64,000 bases of DNA from Brachionus plicatilis (Eukaryota; Rotifera; Eurotatoria; Ploima; Brachionidae): positions 566,344-630,343 of the forward strand of contig QEOQ01000207.1 of NCBI GenBank assembly GCA_010279815.1, read 5' to 3'. Position 1 is the first letter of the stretch. Each line of letters begins with the position of its first letter. The notes below the pieces were generated by a model, which saw nothing but the letters and a program-made list of their open reading frames with translations, was not told where the DNA came from and made no database searches. The translations under genes were made by a program, and so were the position numbers. This document shows, piece after piece, positions 1 through 9,582 of this stretch.

Positions 1-8
1 TGTTTCAG

Positions 9-675
9 AATTGTCCCCAAGTAAAGGTGGATGCAAAATTTTTAAATGAAGCAAGAAAAAAAAATTTAGTCGAACTTGCCAAACATGCTCGCTGCATGCT
101 CCAGATGGTAAACGAGCTGCCCGGATTTCAAAATGTTACCAAGCATGACTTGGAAATAGTGATCAGTGAGGGATTTTTTTCAGCTCTAGTCATCCGAACC
201 ATGAAATTGTTCCGAAATGGAAATTTCTTCTATATGCTGGATGAAAAAACAGTCCTGAACAGTGATCTATTTGAGTTGGTAACCAGTCGGCTTATTAGAG
301 ATGCAGTGTTTGAATTTTATGCCAGTTTGATCGAGTTAAAGTTAACCGACCAAGAGTGTGCTTTGTTGATACCCATATTTTTATGTATTTTTGGTAGGAC
401 TTTTATTTAAAGTAATTTTTATTTCTTTATTTTTTTAAAGATTTTAGTAGACAATTGAATGAGCCTGAAGTGTTGAGAGACCTAGGTGAGTATTACACTA
501 AAGCGTTAGCTTACGAATTTTCGTTAAATAATCGCAGCATGGAATTTAAGGAAAAATTTGCCAAGGTAATCAGAATTTTTTTATTTTTTTTTATTTTTTT
601 TGTTCTTTAAAAAAGATTGCAGCCTTGGCTCCAAAGGTGAACCGAATTTGCAAAGACTTGGTCTTGGACGTTTAG
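9..675 (+). CDS. Nuclear receptor ligand-binding domain, 3' exons (partial gene)
   Basis: This is the C-terminal part of a nuclear hormone receptor; the gene runs off the left edge. Exons read as 9-393, 441-565 and 616-675, with introns of 47 and 50 nt that keep the frame (GT-AG). The first exon gives the helix 3-5 region of a ligand-binding domain (LVELAKHARCMLQMVNELPG, then an acidic/hydrophobic stretch with RTMKLFRNGNFFYML). Later helices follow (LKLTDQECALLIPIFL; LNEPEVLRDLGEYYTKALAY). Such domains bind a ligand or a co-regulator and control transcription by the DNA-bound receptor. The pattern is closest to NR1-like receptors (E75/Rev-erb/ROR style) but divergent, so I give no symbol. The protein ends in RICKDLVLDV, without a clear LLxEML-type AF-2 helix. 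A poly(A) signal lies near 799. DNA-binding exons would be left of the window. Confidence 0.8.
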
Positions 676-1449
676 ACAAAAGCGCTGGAAATAGTTTGGA
701 GAAATGTGTTTGTGATTAGATATTTAGATATAAAAGAATTTAATTTTGTAATTATTAAAATTAGTTAAAATCTTAATTTTATTTATAATGTGATTTTTAA
801 TAAAAAAAATAGAAAAGAAATCAAGTAATTTTTAAAAAGTATCTCTAAGTAAAGTTATATCCGAATATTTTATGTTTATTTAAAAAATATTAAAAAAATT
901 TTCCAAAATTTTTTTAAAGTTTGAAACCTAACTGATAAACCATTTAATGGAACTCTAGAATGTTTTGAAGCCTCGTCATTTAGGATTTTACAAAGGTTCA
1001 TGAAAAAAGTTTAAAAAAAAATCAATTTTATAATTAATTATTTCAATAAAAATTTTTTCAATTTGTAAAAACTAAATTAAAATAAATAAAACAAAACTTG
1101 AGCAAGTTTATAATTTTTCTGTGATGCAGAGAGTTTACATTTAATCATTTGTAAAAAATTATATGAAAAATTTAAAACTTGCTTAAGTTTTGGCTTAGTT
1201 CAAGTTTTTTTCGAGAATTAGAGTAATACAAAAAATTTATTTAAAATATAATTTTGCAAATTTTTCAGCAATATTAGCAATTTTGAGAACACTCAAGTCC
1301 AAATCTTGAATTTTTCTCGAATTTTTTTATTTTTATTTTTCATATTGCCATTCGTTCTGCTTTGCATTTATGCTGTGTTTCTATACATCTCCAGTTAGTT
1401 TTGGTTTTGCTTTGATATGATATTCTGAAAAAAAAACTTTCTAAGCATA
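676..1449. other. AT-rich intergenic stretch
   Basis: No gene seen. The sequence is the 3' flank of the nuclear-receptor gene followed by very AT-rich DNA with homopolymer runs and no coding signal. Confidence 0.5.
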
Positions 1450-1496
1450 TTTATTTTTATTTATTTGTTTACTGTACTGAGCTTAAGCTCCTTCAG
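1450..1496 (-). repeat. 3' tail of a non-LTR retrotransposon (hairpin + AAAT tail)
   Basis: On the minus strand it reads CTGAAGGAGC, TTAA, GCTCAGTACAG, then an AAACAAATAAATAAA-type tail. GAGCTTAAGCTC is a perfect 12-bp palindrome. The same architecture ends the retrotransposons at 36383, 38658 and 38869, so this is a severely 5'-truncated insertion of that family. How far it extends to the right is unclear. Confidence 0.6.
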
Positions 1497-1974
1497 AATA
1501 AAAGTAAAAAAAAAAAATAAATAAAAATAAAAATAAGAATAAAGTTTAAAAGAGTAAAATAAATTGAAATTAAAAAGAGATATATTGAAATATGATGAAT
1601 CGTGCGACACATGTTTACAAAGTTGAAACTTCGGGAAAGCAAGACAAAAAAAGTAATAAAAGTTAAATTAAATGAAACAAAATTAGTGCTATAGAATTTT
1701 TTAGTGATGAAATCGAATTTTTTTTATAAATTAAAACTTGAATAAAAAATTATTCTGAATAACTTGCTCGAATGAATTTTCATTCAAATAGCATATTCGA
1801 ATAAAATATATAAATGTCAATTAAAACTAGATTATTCATCAGTTATGCAAGAGTCAATTTTAAAAAATGAAAATTCATTAAAATAAATGTTTTGTCAATT
1901 ATTTTTTATTTTTGTAAATGAAATTTTTGTCAATTTAAAAAAATATTTGTCTATTTAATATAAAAGAAAATTTA
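1497..1974. other. AT-rich sequence, no gene seen
   Basis: No coding signal or RNA gene is recognised. Part of it could be the truncated body of the retrotransposon whose tail lies at 1450-1496. Confidence 0.4.
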
Positions 1975-2316
1975 AAATTAATTTAGCTAATTTAACAGGG
2001 TATAAATAGCCTGGTATCAAAGCTAGTCTAAATAGTTGCCGAGTTCGCAGCCATTAAGTGCTCGGATGAGTGGCGCTGTTTATGATGAACGTCCCATATG
2101 TAACTTTGGCTGCTGACTGTTGAGTTGCAATCATACCGTTGCCGGTCCCAAGTCCGGATGAAAAAATGAGAGGGGAAGGACTAACAGTGTGACTTGACAG
2201 ATAAACACACGAGAAAAAGTTTATTAAATATTTATTTTGAAAAAAAAGATTCGGCTCAGACTCTTTTAAAATTAATTTAGCTAATTTAACAGGGTATAAA
2301 TAGCCTGGTATCAAAG
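1975..2316 (+). repeat. Short variant of the 622-bp repeat, bounded by two TATA motifs
   Basis: The motif AACAGGGTATAAATAGCC occurs at both ends (about 1996 and 2288). Between them lies the conserved core that also occurs at 3090-3320, 6800-9100 (inverse) and 11100-11270. The core includes CCGGTCCCAAGTCCGG, a CCGG/CCGG stem around a Pol III B-box-like loop. The unit is about 291 bp instead of about 622. TGGTATCAAAG is joined directly to CTAGTCTAAATAG, so the other half of the long unit is deleted, probably by microhomology. Confidence 0.75.
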
Positions 2317-2689
2317 AAATCTCGTAAAATATAAAAATAAAAGCAATTGTATATGAAAATGCAGCCAAATCGAAACTTTGTAACGAGGAATTTAGAGTAA
2401 AAATTACAAAAGTTTAAAGTGGCAAACGTATCACAATAGAATGTAAAATTTGTGGCGGTTTTTTTGAAGTTGATAGAGGTTATAAAACCCAAATGAGTAA
2501 AACACATAAACAAAACTAACAATTTTTTTACTAAAAATATCACAACAATACTTTAAAATATATTTTTTTTTAAATCGAATTCGAAAATAAATTTTTTTTT
2601 CTTCGTGAATTGTTCACATAAGTCTAGGATAGTTCACCTCAAAATTGTTCNAAATAATATTTGAAAAAATTATTTAACAAATTTATTTA
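2317..2689 (+). pseudogene. Decayed zinc-finger ORF relic between two repeat units
   Basis: From 2419 to 2520 the plus strand reads an open segment SGKRITIECKICGGFFEVDR followed by GYKTQMSKTHKQN and a stop. It has a C-x2-C and a late His and resembles the 'CxxC-GxxF-RGL-H-THK' finger found at the N terminus of many non-LTR and related element proteins. A TAA immediately upstream (2416) cuts it off. It lies between the repeat copies at 1975-2316 and 2960-3372, so it could be the internal region of one larger element. The rest of the interval is AT-rich with one N at 2651. Confidence 0.4.
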
Positions 2690-2860
2690 ATTTTTTTTCA
2701 CCACAAAAAAATTTGCGTTAACCAGTTATTTGGCTAAATGTGTACGAATTATTTTTCTTTTGAATTGGGCACAATAAAATTGTGTTTTGTAGTTATTAGT
2801 GATAAAAAGTTTTGTTTTGTGGTGAAAAGTTTTTTAAAAATGGGGAACAATTTATTTCTT
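2690..2860 (+). repeat. Copy of the repeat also seen (inverse) at 52336-52470
   Basis: It contains CCAGTTATTTGG, GAATTGGGCACAA and AAAAAGTTTTGTTTTGTGG in the order in which the reverse complement of 52336-52470 shows CCAGTTATTTGG, GAATTCGGCACAA and AAAAAGTTTTTTGTTTGTGG. It is a diverged arm of the MITE-like element described there. An open frame across it (2738-2932) is low-complexity and not convincing as a gene. Confidence 0.5.
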
Positions 2861-2959
2861 AAATTTTTGTCAAATACTAATAGATCAATAACTCTATTCA
2901 GTTTATTTTTTTATGAATTTGAAATTTTTTAACATTTTATATTTTTATAATGGATTTAA

Positions 2960-3372
2960 TAAATAAAGTGTTAATCAGTCTGATAAGGCATGTCCCTTAG
3001 TCTGTTGGGTCCAAGTGCCTTAGTGAAAAAAGTAAAGTGTCTTTAGTTTGGATAAGCTTGTATCCAGATATAGATACGCTTGGTTTGTGGTTCCAAGCTA
3101 GTCTAAATAGTTGCCGAGTTCGCAGCCATTAAGTGCTCGGATGAGTGGCGCTGTTTATGATGAACGTCCCATATGTAACTTTGGCCGCTGACTGTTGAGT
3201 TGCAATCATACCGTTGCCGGTCCCAAGTCCGGATGAGAAAATGAGAGGGGTAAGGACTAACAGTGTGACTTGACAGATAAACACACGAGAAAAAAATTAT
3301 TAAATATTTATTTTGAAAAAAAAAGATTCGGTTCAGACTCTTTTAAAATTAATTTAGCTAATTAAAGAGGGT
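2960..3372 (+). repeat. Partial copy of the 622-bp repeat
   Basis: It contains TCTGTTGGGTCCAAG, the GGATAAGCTTGTATCC hairpin, the GCTAGTCTAAATAG core, CCGGTCCCAAGTCCGG and AACAGTGTGACTTGAC, in the same order as the array at 6795-9115 on the other strand. It ends near AATTTAGCTAATTAAAGAGG, where the TATA motif of the other copies is missing. Confidence 0.75.
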
Positions 3373-3499
3373 ACTAGATGACCCCCTTTATGGGAAACTT
3401 TTTTTCTTTTAAAAATTTATTTCATTAGATGTATAAGATTGAATTATAATATTTCAATTTTATGAAGTTGATTATGAAACTTTAATATCAAAAAAATAT

Positions 3500-4100
3500 T
3501 TTTTTAATTATTTTTTTGAAAATATTGGAAAATGATTTTTGAGGATTTGTAATTCGATTATGTTTACAAAAATTTTGAGAAATTTAACATATAAATCAAC
3601 AGTGTCTAGGTCCAAAAGCTGGAGCAAGTGACCCATAAAAGCCTGTGAACAATTTTTAATCTTTACTTTTACCTCTCCAATCTGCACTTGTGCCAAGCAT
3701 GGCCTCAATAGCTTCCACATTGGCATTCAACAAGCCAGAATAAAACATCAAATCGCCAAAAACCTGTCCAATCCGACCTCACCAGTCTGATCCAACAAAA
3801 CAATATTTCTGTGGCTGCACCAGCTGCCACCTTCATTCTCAAGCACAAATACATCAAGTCTGCATCGAACTTGACCATTTCGCTAGAGCTGAGCACTAGC
3901 TGAAAAAAAGGCACCAATCGGGCCAGCAAATCCGGCCTAGACATAAACTGGTCGAGGTTGCTCGCCAGCACAGGCCTCAGCCTGTCACTCATCATCTCAA
4001 AGTTGTTCCTATACTTGATCTCAGTGGCACAATGCACAAAATCAAAGTAACCAGCGGCTTGGCCGGCTTCCAATTTCAGCGACAAGTCCATTAGATTCAA
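3500..4100 (-). pseudogene. Decayed coding fragment on the minus strand, possibly from the WDFY3-like gene
   Basis: A 131-codon open frame (4100-3705) has clear helical-protein character (for example EMMSDRLRPVLASNLDQFMS and LARLVPFFQLVLSSSEMVKF). Downstream, the sense continues only with frame changes: one frame gives LLDQTGEVGLDRFLA, another DLMFYSGLLNANVEAIEAML. At least two frameshifts therefore break it. It abuts, in opposite orientation, the plus-strand WDFY3-like fragment that starts at 4104. The segment TEIKYRNNFEMMSDRLR weakly recalls a region of WDFY3 itself, so both could be pieces of one rearranged gene. This identity is a guess. Confidence 0.45.
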
Positions 4101-4103
4101 AAT

Positions 4104-4785
4104 TTGCTGACCAGCTTACCCACAAGCAGCTACGAAATGGCGAAGCGCCTCCAATTCAACATCATAAACCTGATGAAAAACCTGCTCAAGTTCGAGCGCA
4201 ACCAGCAAATAATGTCGAGCAACTTGTTCATCGACGTCGTTCTGTTCGCGTGCAACCACTTGCTCAACAACGACACGCAAGAACAGCAGACTAGTCACGT
4301 GATCGAACTGAGAGAGCTTCTGCTCGACATTGTTGACGATTTGATCTCTCAGCAGACCACAAACTAGACGTACAACTTCCAAGAGGAAATAGTCAAAGTG
4401 CTCGGCTTCGACTTGTTCGTTTTGTTCATGAATCGAAAGTGTGTACGCACCACTGTGGTAAAGTCGGCCAAAATTTTATTCACGCTTCTTTTGAATCAGG
4501 AATATTTAAACAAGTTCATCAACAATGCCGCTTGGCTACACGCCGTCAATTCGGACACGTCTCACACAACCATTGACTATGCTCACGTCCTAGCAATACA
4601 CGGGTTTCAGTTGATTCAAGCCTGCAAGTAAATCCAGTTGTACTATCTTCTCTTTGCGTTGTTTTTCGATGCTCACAAAATTAATATCAACCACAATCAA
4701 ATGAGTACAAAAAACGTTCTTTTTAAGGTTTATCAAAACTCTACTAAATTAACATTTTTAATTTTTTTTAAAAAATTATTTTAGA
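4104..4785 (+). pseudogene. WDFY3/BEACH-protein-like pseudogene fragment
   Basis: The reading frame is open from 4104 but broken by TAG at 4365 and TAA at 4629. Reading through, EEIVKVLGFDLFVLFMNRKC followed by TTVVKSAKILFTLLLNQ matches the Alfy/WDFY3 pattern 'E-LVKTLGFDW--MFM---LH-TTV--A-RIL--LLSNQ'. After the second stop, LYYLLFALFFD matches the later 'LYFLLMALFLQ' segment. Functional WDFY3 is a very large BEACH-WD40-FYVE scaffold for selective autophagy; only about 200 codons survive here. No BEACH domain, splice sites or flanking exons are seen. The part 4484-4785 is duplicated at 6405-6706. Either a dead duplicate or, less likely, unusual exons of a live gene. Confidence 0.6.
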
Positions 4786-4986
4786 AATGAGAAATAAGTG
4801 ATTTTAAATAAAAACTTTATTTTTTTAGAAAAATAAATCCAATACCTGACGAAATATTTTTTTATTTCTTATAAATCTTTAATATAAGAAAAAAAAATTA
4901 AAAAATTCAAAGAACATTTTCTATTCAATAACAATAAAAAAAAACAAGTCTTTGAGTTTGTAAAATTTTTTGGTATAACAAGTATT

Positions 4987-5265
4987 TTAGAATAAGCCTG
5001 GATATCCACCCAAACCAACATCAGGGTATCCACCTAGACCTAAGCCTGAATATCCACCTAGACCAACACCTGGATATCCACCTAGACCTAAACCATGACC
5101 ACCTAAACCAGACAAACAAGGATTAATTGGCATTGGAGCTGGAATTGGCATTGGAACAGGCATTGGGACTGGTACAGGAACTGGTCTTGGCATTGGCATT
5201 GGCATTGGTAAAGGAGCTACAGCAATTGGTTGGTAACAACATCCACGATTTCGTCTACCACACAT
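4987..5265 (-). CDS. Small Pro/Met/Val- and Gly-Tyr-Pro-repeat protein (92 aa)
   Basis: Single-exon ORF with three parts. A short basic, Cys-rich N terminus reads MCGRRNRGCCYQP. Residues about 17-48 are a dipeptide tract of alternating Pro with Met/Val/Ile (PMPMPMPRPVPVPV style). Residues about 52-92 repeat a GLGGYP-type unit. No signal peptide, membrane segment or known domain is visible. Glycine/tyrosine/proline repeats are common in structural, cuticle-like or phase-separating proteins, but no function can be assigned. A TATA-like TTATAAAAAA sits about 90 bp upstream on the same strand and an AATAAA about 120 bp downstream, which favours a real gene. Isolated between pseudogene fragments and repeats. 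Confidence 0.6.
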   Translation of the reverse strand: MCGRRNRGCCYQPIAVAPLPMPMPMPRPVPVPVPMPVPMPIPAPMPINPCLSGLGGHGLGLGGYPGVGLGGYSGLGLGGYPDVGLGGYPGLF

Positions 5266-5353
5266 TTTGATTTAATGATTCTCTTTTTTTATTTTTAAAA
5301 ATAAATTCAAATTTAATTCTTTTTGATTTTTGAAAACTATTCTCTTGAAAACT

Positions 5354-5364
5354 CTTTTTTATAA
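5354..5364 (-). promoter_or_regulatory. Putative TATA box of the 92-aa repeat-protein gene
   Basis: The minus strand reads CTTATAAAAAA about 90 nt upstream of the ATG at 5265, leaving room for a 5' UTR of about 60 nt. In such AT-rich DNA a chance match is possible. Confidence 0.35.
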
Positions 5365-5369
5365 GCTTC

Positions 5370-6404
5370 ATGTGAAAAAAGTTATGTAATTGTATTTCGA
5401 TTTATTGACGAAAAAAATTATTAACAATAAAATCAGAGACCCATTAACTACAATCAATCGAATTCTATCTATTTCGATTCTAAAATATACAATATATAAC
5501 AATCACTATTACAACAATATTCTTTGAATTTTCTAAGCATTCATCTTTGTTTACATAATTTTTTCTTTTCACAAATTACAATTTTTTTGATTTTCAAATT
5601 TAAGTTAATTATTTAAAATTATATAAAAAAATAATCATTAAAATATTTAATTTAGAGTCATCCTCTTTTATCTATTTATTTAAATACACAACTTTTGGTT
5701 TTTTATTTGTATAATTTTTATTTATAATTTTTTTGTTACTTAAAATAATTTGTGCCCTGTGGAATGGGTATTATCCATTTTAAACAAAAATTTAAATAAA
5801 AACCCAAGTCTTGAAATTTCTCTACTTTTTATTAAATCTTGGGTTTATTGCAGCTGAAGCACATGTTCTAGTTACTATATAAACCAAATCCTTTTTTTTA
5901 ATAAATTCCGATTTCTAATAAAGTATTTATAAAACAATTTTGTTTTGTATTTTATAATTCCCAATAATTCTCAGAAGCTGAGGCTTCAACAAAATTATTA
6001 AATTTAAATTTCGGACAAATCAGTATAATTCTATTGAAATGAAATTTATCTGTAAATAAAACAAAAATGAATTATCATTATGAAGAACGATAAAGTTAGC
6101 TTTTACAAAATAAGAAGAAAATTAATGAAACCTATAATGATAAAAAAATTTAAAAAAAAGATAAACAAATAAATAATATTGTTAGCGGCTGGCGCTTTTA
6201 ATTGTTGATAAAAATAATAAAAGTCCTAGAATAGCTTAGAACTTAAGTTGCCAGTCTAATTTATAATTTAAAACTGATTCTATGGTCAGATCCTAAAAGT
6301 CATAGAAAATGGCTCCAAATTTGTTATATCATTTTGTAGTTAAATATATTTGATTTTATTGTTGTTTTTCAGAGCTTGTCTTTCTTTGTAAATTAAAGAA
6401 TAAA
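5370..6404. other. AT-rich intergenic stretch
   Basis: No gene seen. A small inverted repeat, AAACCCAAGTCTTG near 5800 against AATCTTGGGTTT near 5835, could form a hairpin. Confidence 0.4.
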
Positions 6405-6706
6405 GCTTCTTTTGAATCAGCAATATTTAAACAAGTTCATCAAAAATGCCGCCTGGCTACACGCCGTCAATTCGGACACGTCTCACACAACCATTGACTA
6501 TGCTCACGTCCTAGCAATACACGGGTTTCAGTTGATTCAAGCCTGCAAGTAAATCCAGTTGTACTATCTACTCTTTGCGTTGCTTTTCGATGCTCACAAA
6601 ATTAATATCAACCAAAATTAAATGAGTACAAGAAACGTTCTTTTTAAGGTTTATCAAAACTCTACTAAATTAACATTTTTATTTTTTTTTAAAAAATTAT
6701 TTTAGA
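6405..6706 (+). repeat. 302-bp direct duplicate of 4484-4785 (WDFY3-like fragment)
   Basis: Starts at GCTTCTTTTGAATCAG and ends at AAAATTATTTTAGA, as does 4484-4785, with only a few percent differences and the same TAA after LIQACK. The copies lie 1921 bp apart in the same orientation. The right end stops about 90 bp before the inverse repeat array begins. Confidence 0.9.
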
Positions 6707-6794
6707 TAAAAGTCAAATTGCAACCTGCAATTTTTCAAATTTTCTTTTTTATTTATGAGCAAGATTGAACAAAATGAAAAAGAGCAAAATTTTT

Positions 6795-9115
6795 ACATTG
6801 AAAATAAATATTTAATAATCTTTTTCTCGTGTGTTTATCTGTCAACTCACACTGTTAGTCCTTACCCTCTCATTTTCTCATCCGGACTTGGGACCGGCAA
6901 CGGTATGATTGCAACTCAACAGTCAGCGGCCAAAGTTACATATGGGACGTTCATCATAAACAGCGCCACTCATCCGAGCACTTAATGGCTGCGAACTCGG
7001 CAACTATTTAGACTAGCTTGGAACCACAAACCAAGCGTATCTATATCTGGATACAAGCTTATCCAAACTAAAGACACTTTACTTTTTTCACTAAGGCTCT
7101 TGGACCCAACAGACTATCATCAGCTCTAGCTTGCAAGCCTCCTCATCCCGGCCTCTATGCGCCTGCATCATCATCACCCCTCCTCTTTTTTCATCCGGGC
7201 TTGGGACCGGCCATATAGGCAGAGTTAATAACAATGATTCTTTCTATTTTTTTTCCTATTAACTGTTCTTTGTTTACTTAATGTTTCGAAATTTTCTAAA
7301 ATAATTTTTTTTTTTAAATTTAAAATCTAACTGAATAGTTTCTTTGATACCAGGCTATTTATACCCTGTTAAATTAGCTAAATAAATTTTAAAAGAGTCT
7401 CAGCCGAATCTTTTTTTTTTCAAAATAAATATTTAATCAACTTTTTCTCGTGTGTTTATCTGTCAAGTCATACTGTTAGTCCTTACCCTCTCATTTTTTC
7501 ATCCGGACTTGGGACCGGCAACGGTATGATTGCAACTCAACAGTCAGCGGCCAAAGTTACATATGGGACGTTCATCATAAACAGCGCCACTCATCCGAGC
7601 ACTTAATGGCTGCGAACTCGGCAACTATTTAGACTAGCTTGGAACCACAAACCAAGCGTATCTATATCTGGATACAAGCTTATCCAAACTAAAGACACTT
7701 TACTTTTTTCACTAAGGCTTTTGGACCCAACAGACTATCATCAGCTCTAGCTTGCAAGCCTCCTCATCCCGGCCTCTATGCGCCTGCGTCATCATCACCC
7801 CTCCTCTTTTTTCACCCGGGCTTGGGACCGGCCATGTGGGCAGAGTTAATAACAATGATTCTTTCTATTTTTTTTACTTTGAACTGTTTTTTGTTTACTT
7901 TATGTTTCGAAATTTTCTAAAATAAATTTTTTATTTAAATTGAAAATCTGACTGAATAATTTCTTTGATACCAGGCTATTTATACCCTGTTAAAAAAACT
8001 AAATTAATTTTGAAAGAGTCTGAGACGAATCTTTTTTTTTTCAAAATAAATATTTAATAAACTTTTTCTCGTGTGTTTATCTGTCAAGTCACACTGTTAG
8101 TCCTTCCCCTCTCATTTTTTCATCCGGACTTGGGACCGGCAACGGTATGATTGCAACTCAACAGTCAGCAGCCAAAGTTACATATGGGACGTTCATCATA
8201 AACAGCGCCACTCATCCGAGCACTTAATGGCTGCGAACTCGGCAACTATTTAGACTAGCTTGGAACCACAAACCAAGCGTATCTATATCTGGATACAAGC
8301 TTATCCAAACTAAAGACACTTTACTTTTTTCACTAAGGCTTTTTGGACCCAACAGACTATCATCAGCTCTAGCTTGCAAGCCTCCTCATCCCGGCCTCTA
8401 TGCGCCTGCGTCATCATCACCCCTCCTCTTTTTTCACCCGGGCTTGGGACCGGCCATGTGGGCAGAGTTAATAACAATGATTCTTTCTATTTTTTTTACT
8501 TTGAACTGTTTTTTGTTTACTTTATGTTTCGAAATTTTCTAAAATAAATTTTTTATTTAAATTGAAAATCTGACTGAATAATTTCTTTGATACCAGGCTA
8601 TTTATACCCTGTTAAAAAAACTAAATTAATTTTGAAAGAGTCTGAGACGAATCTTTTTTTTTTCAAAATAAATATTTAATAAACTTTTTCTCGTGTGTTT
8701 ATCTGTCAAGTCACACTGTTAGTCCTTCCCCTCTCATTTTTTCATCCGGACTTGGGACCGGCAACGGTATGATTGCAACTCAACAGTCAGCAGCCAAAGT
8801 TACATATGGGACGTTCATCATAAACAGCGCCACTCATCCGAGCACTTAATGGCTGCGAACTCGGCAACTATTTAGACTAGCTTGGAACCACAAACCAAGC
8901 GTATCTATATCTGGATACAAGCTTATCCAAACTAAAGACACTTTACTTTTTTCACTAAGGCTCTTTGACCCAACAGACTATCATCAGCTCTAGCTTGCAA
9001 GCCTCCTCATCCCGGCCTCTATGCGCCTGCATCATCATCACCCCTCCTCTTTTTTCATCCGGGCTTGGGACCGGCCATGTGGGCAGAGTTAATAACAATG
9101 ATTCTTTATATTTTT
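6795..9115 (-). repeat. Tandem array of a roughly 622-bp repeat (3.7 units)
   Basis: The landmark TCTTTGATACCAGG recurs at 7341, 7962 and 8584 (periods 621 and 622). The core from TTTCTCGTGTGTTTATCTG to GGGACCGGCCATG occurs four times. On the minus strand each unit reads: TGGTATCAAAG; an AT-rich part; CCGGTCCCAAGCCCGG; a purine-rich GATGA-containing segment with GCTTGCAAGC; hairpins GGATAAGCTTGTATCC and GTATCCAGATATAGATAC; the core with CCGGTCCCAAGTCCGG; and finally the TATA motif GGGTATAAATAGCC. Units 2 to 4 are nearly identical to one another, so the array is young. No protein of meaningful length is encoded: the 76-codon frame through unit 1 also occurs antisense in the 1975-2316 copy and does not look selected. 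Confidence 0.85.
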
Positions 9116-9329
9116 AAAATTTGGTTTTAATAAAAAATTCAGCATAATTTACGTAAATTTTGGTATCAAAGGAATAATTATTAACAAAAAATACTTTTTT
9201 AAATTGTCATAAAACATATTAAATTTAATAGATTAACATTTCATTAACTTTAAAGTTTTAGTTATAAAATTGAGAAGAAAGATTGATTTAATTGTTTGAT
9301 CTTTTGGATTAACCAAATTTCATAACTTT
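9116..9329. other. AT-rich spacer
   Basis: No feature seen between the repeat array and the ADSL relic. Confidence 0.4.
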
Positions 9330-9582
9330 TTAAAATAAAATCACATCATGTCGAATTAGGCGCTCTTCTTTTTGAGCGTAATCGAAATCAATGTTGTACA
9401 AATTGCGTTCCATTTCTTCTATTTGCTCATCGGTTATGTTCAAACCGAGCGACTTTTCGCCTCAGGCTAAATACAACCAAAGCAAACGCCATGTTCTGAT
9501 TCGCTTAAAGCTGCTTAACAATTCAAGCGTTTCTTTGCTTGCATATCGCGATCCCAACGGCGACTCGTACTTCAAATATTGA
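9330..9582 (-). pseudogene. Adenylosuccinate lyase N-terminal exon relic
   Basis: The minus strand reads [18 protein letters not shown], then [11 protein letters not shown], a TGA stop, [18 protein letters not shown], and [18 protein letters not shown]. This follows the N-terminal segment of animal ADSL (purine synthesis; splits SAICAR and adenylosuccinate), whose conserved pattern is 'Y-SPL-SRYAS', 'TWR-LWL-LAEAE', 'LGLPITDEQI-EM' and 'RHDVMAH'. The TGA replaces the Glu of LAEAE. After RHDV the frame runs to a stop; a GTGATT could be an old donor. No further ADSL exons are found in the window, so this looks like one dead exon. Confidence 0.75.

Noticed and set aside
4116..4382. 88-aa minus-strand ORF
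   Set aside because: Antisense shadow of the WDFY3-like fragment, which has the recognisable protein pattern on the plus strand.
6755..6985. 76-aa ORF in the repeat and its antisense-copy counterpart at 2054-2368
   Set aside because: The shared peptide part comes from the repeat core, the upstream parts are unrelated, and other units break the frame. It is not a gene.
6795..9115. Hammerhead ribozyme (retrozyme) in the 622-bp repeat
   Set aside because: CTGATGA followed later by GAAA occurs on the minus strand (AGAGCTGATGATAGTCTG ... TTAGTGAAAAAAG), and tandem arrays suggested a retrozyme. However, no helix II pairs between these motifs, and no helix I or III with an NUH cleavage site could be drawn. 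A covariance-model search would be decisive; a significant hit would reverse this.
9391..9582. 63-aa plus-strand ORF
   Set aside because: Antisense shadow of the ADSL relic.
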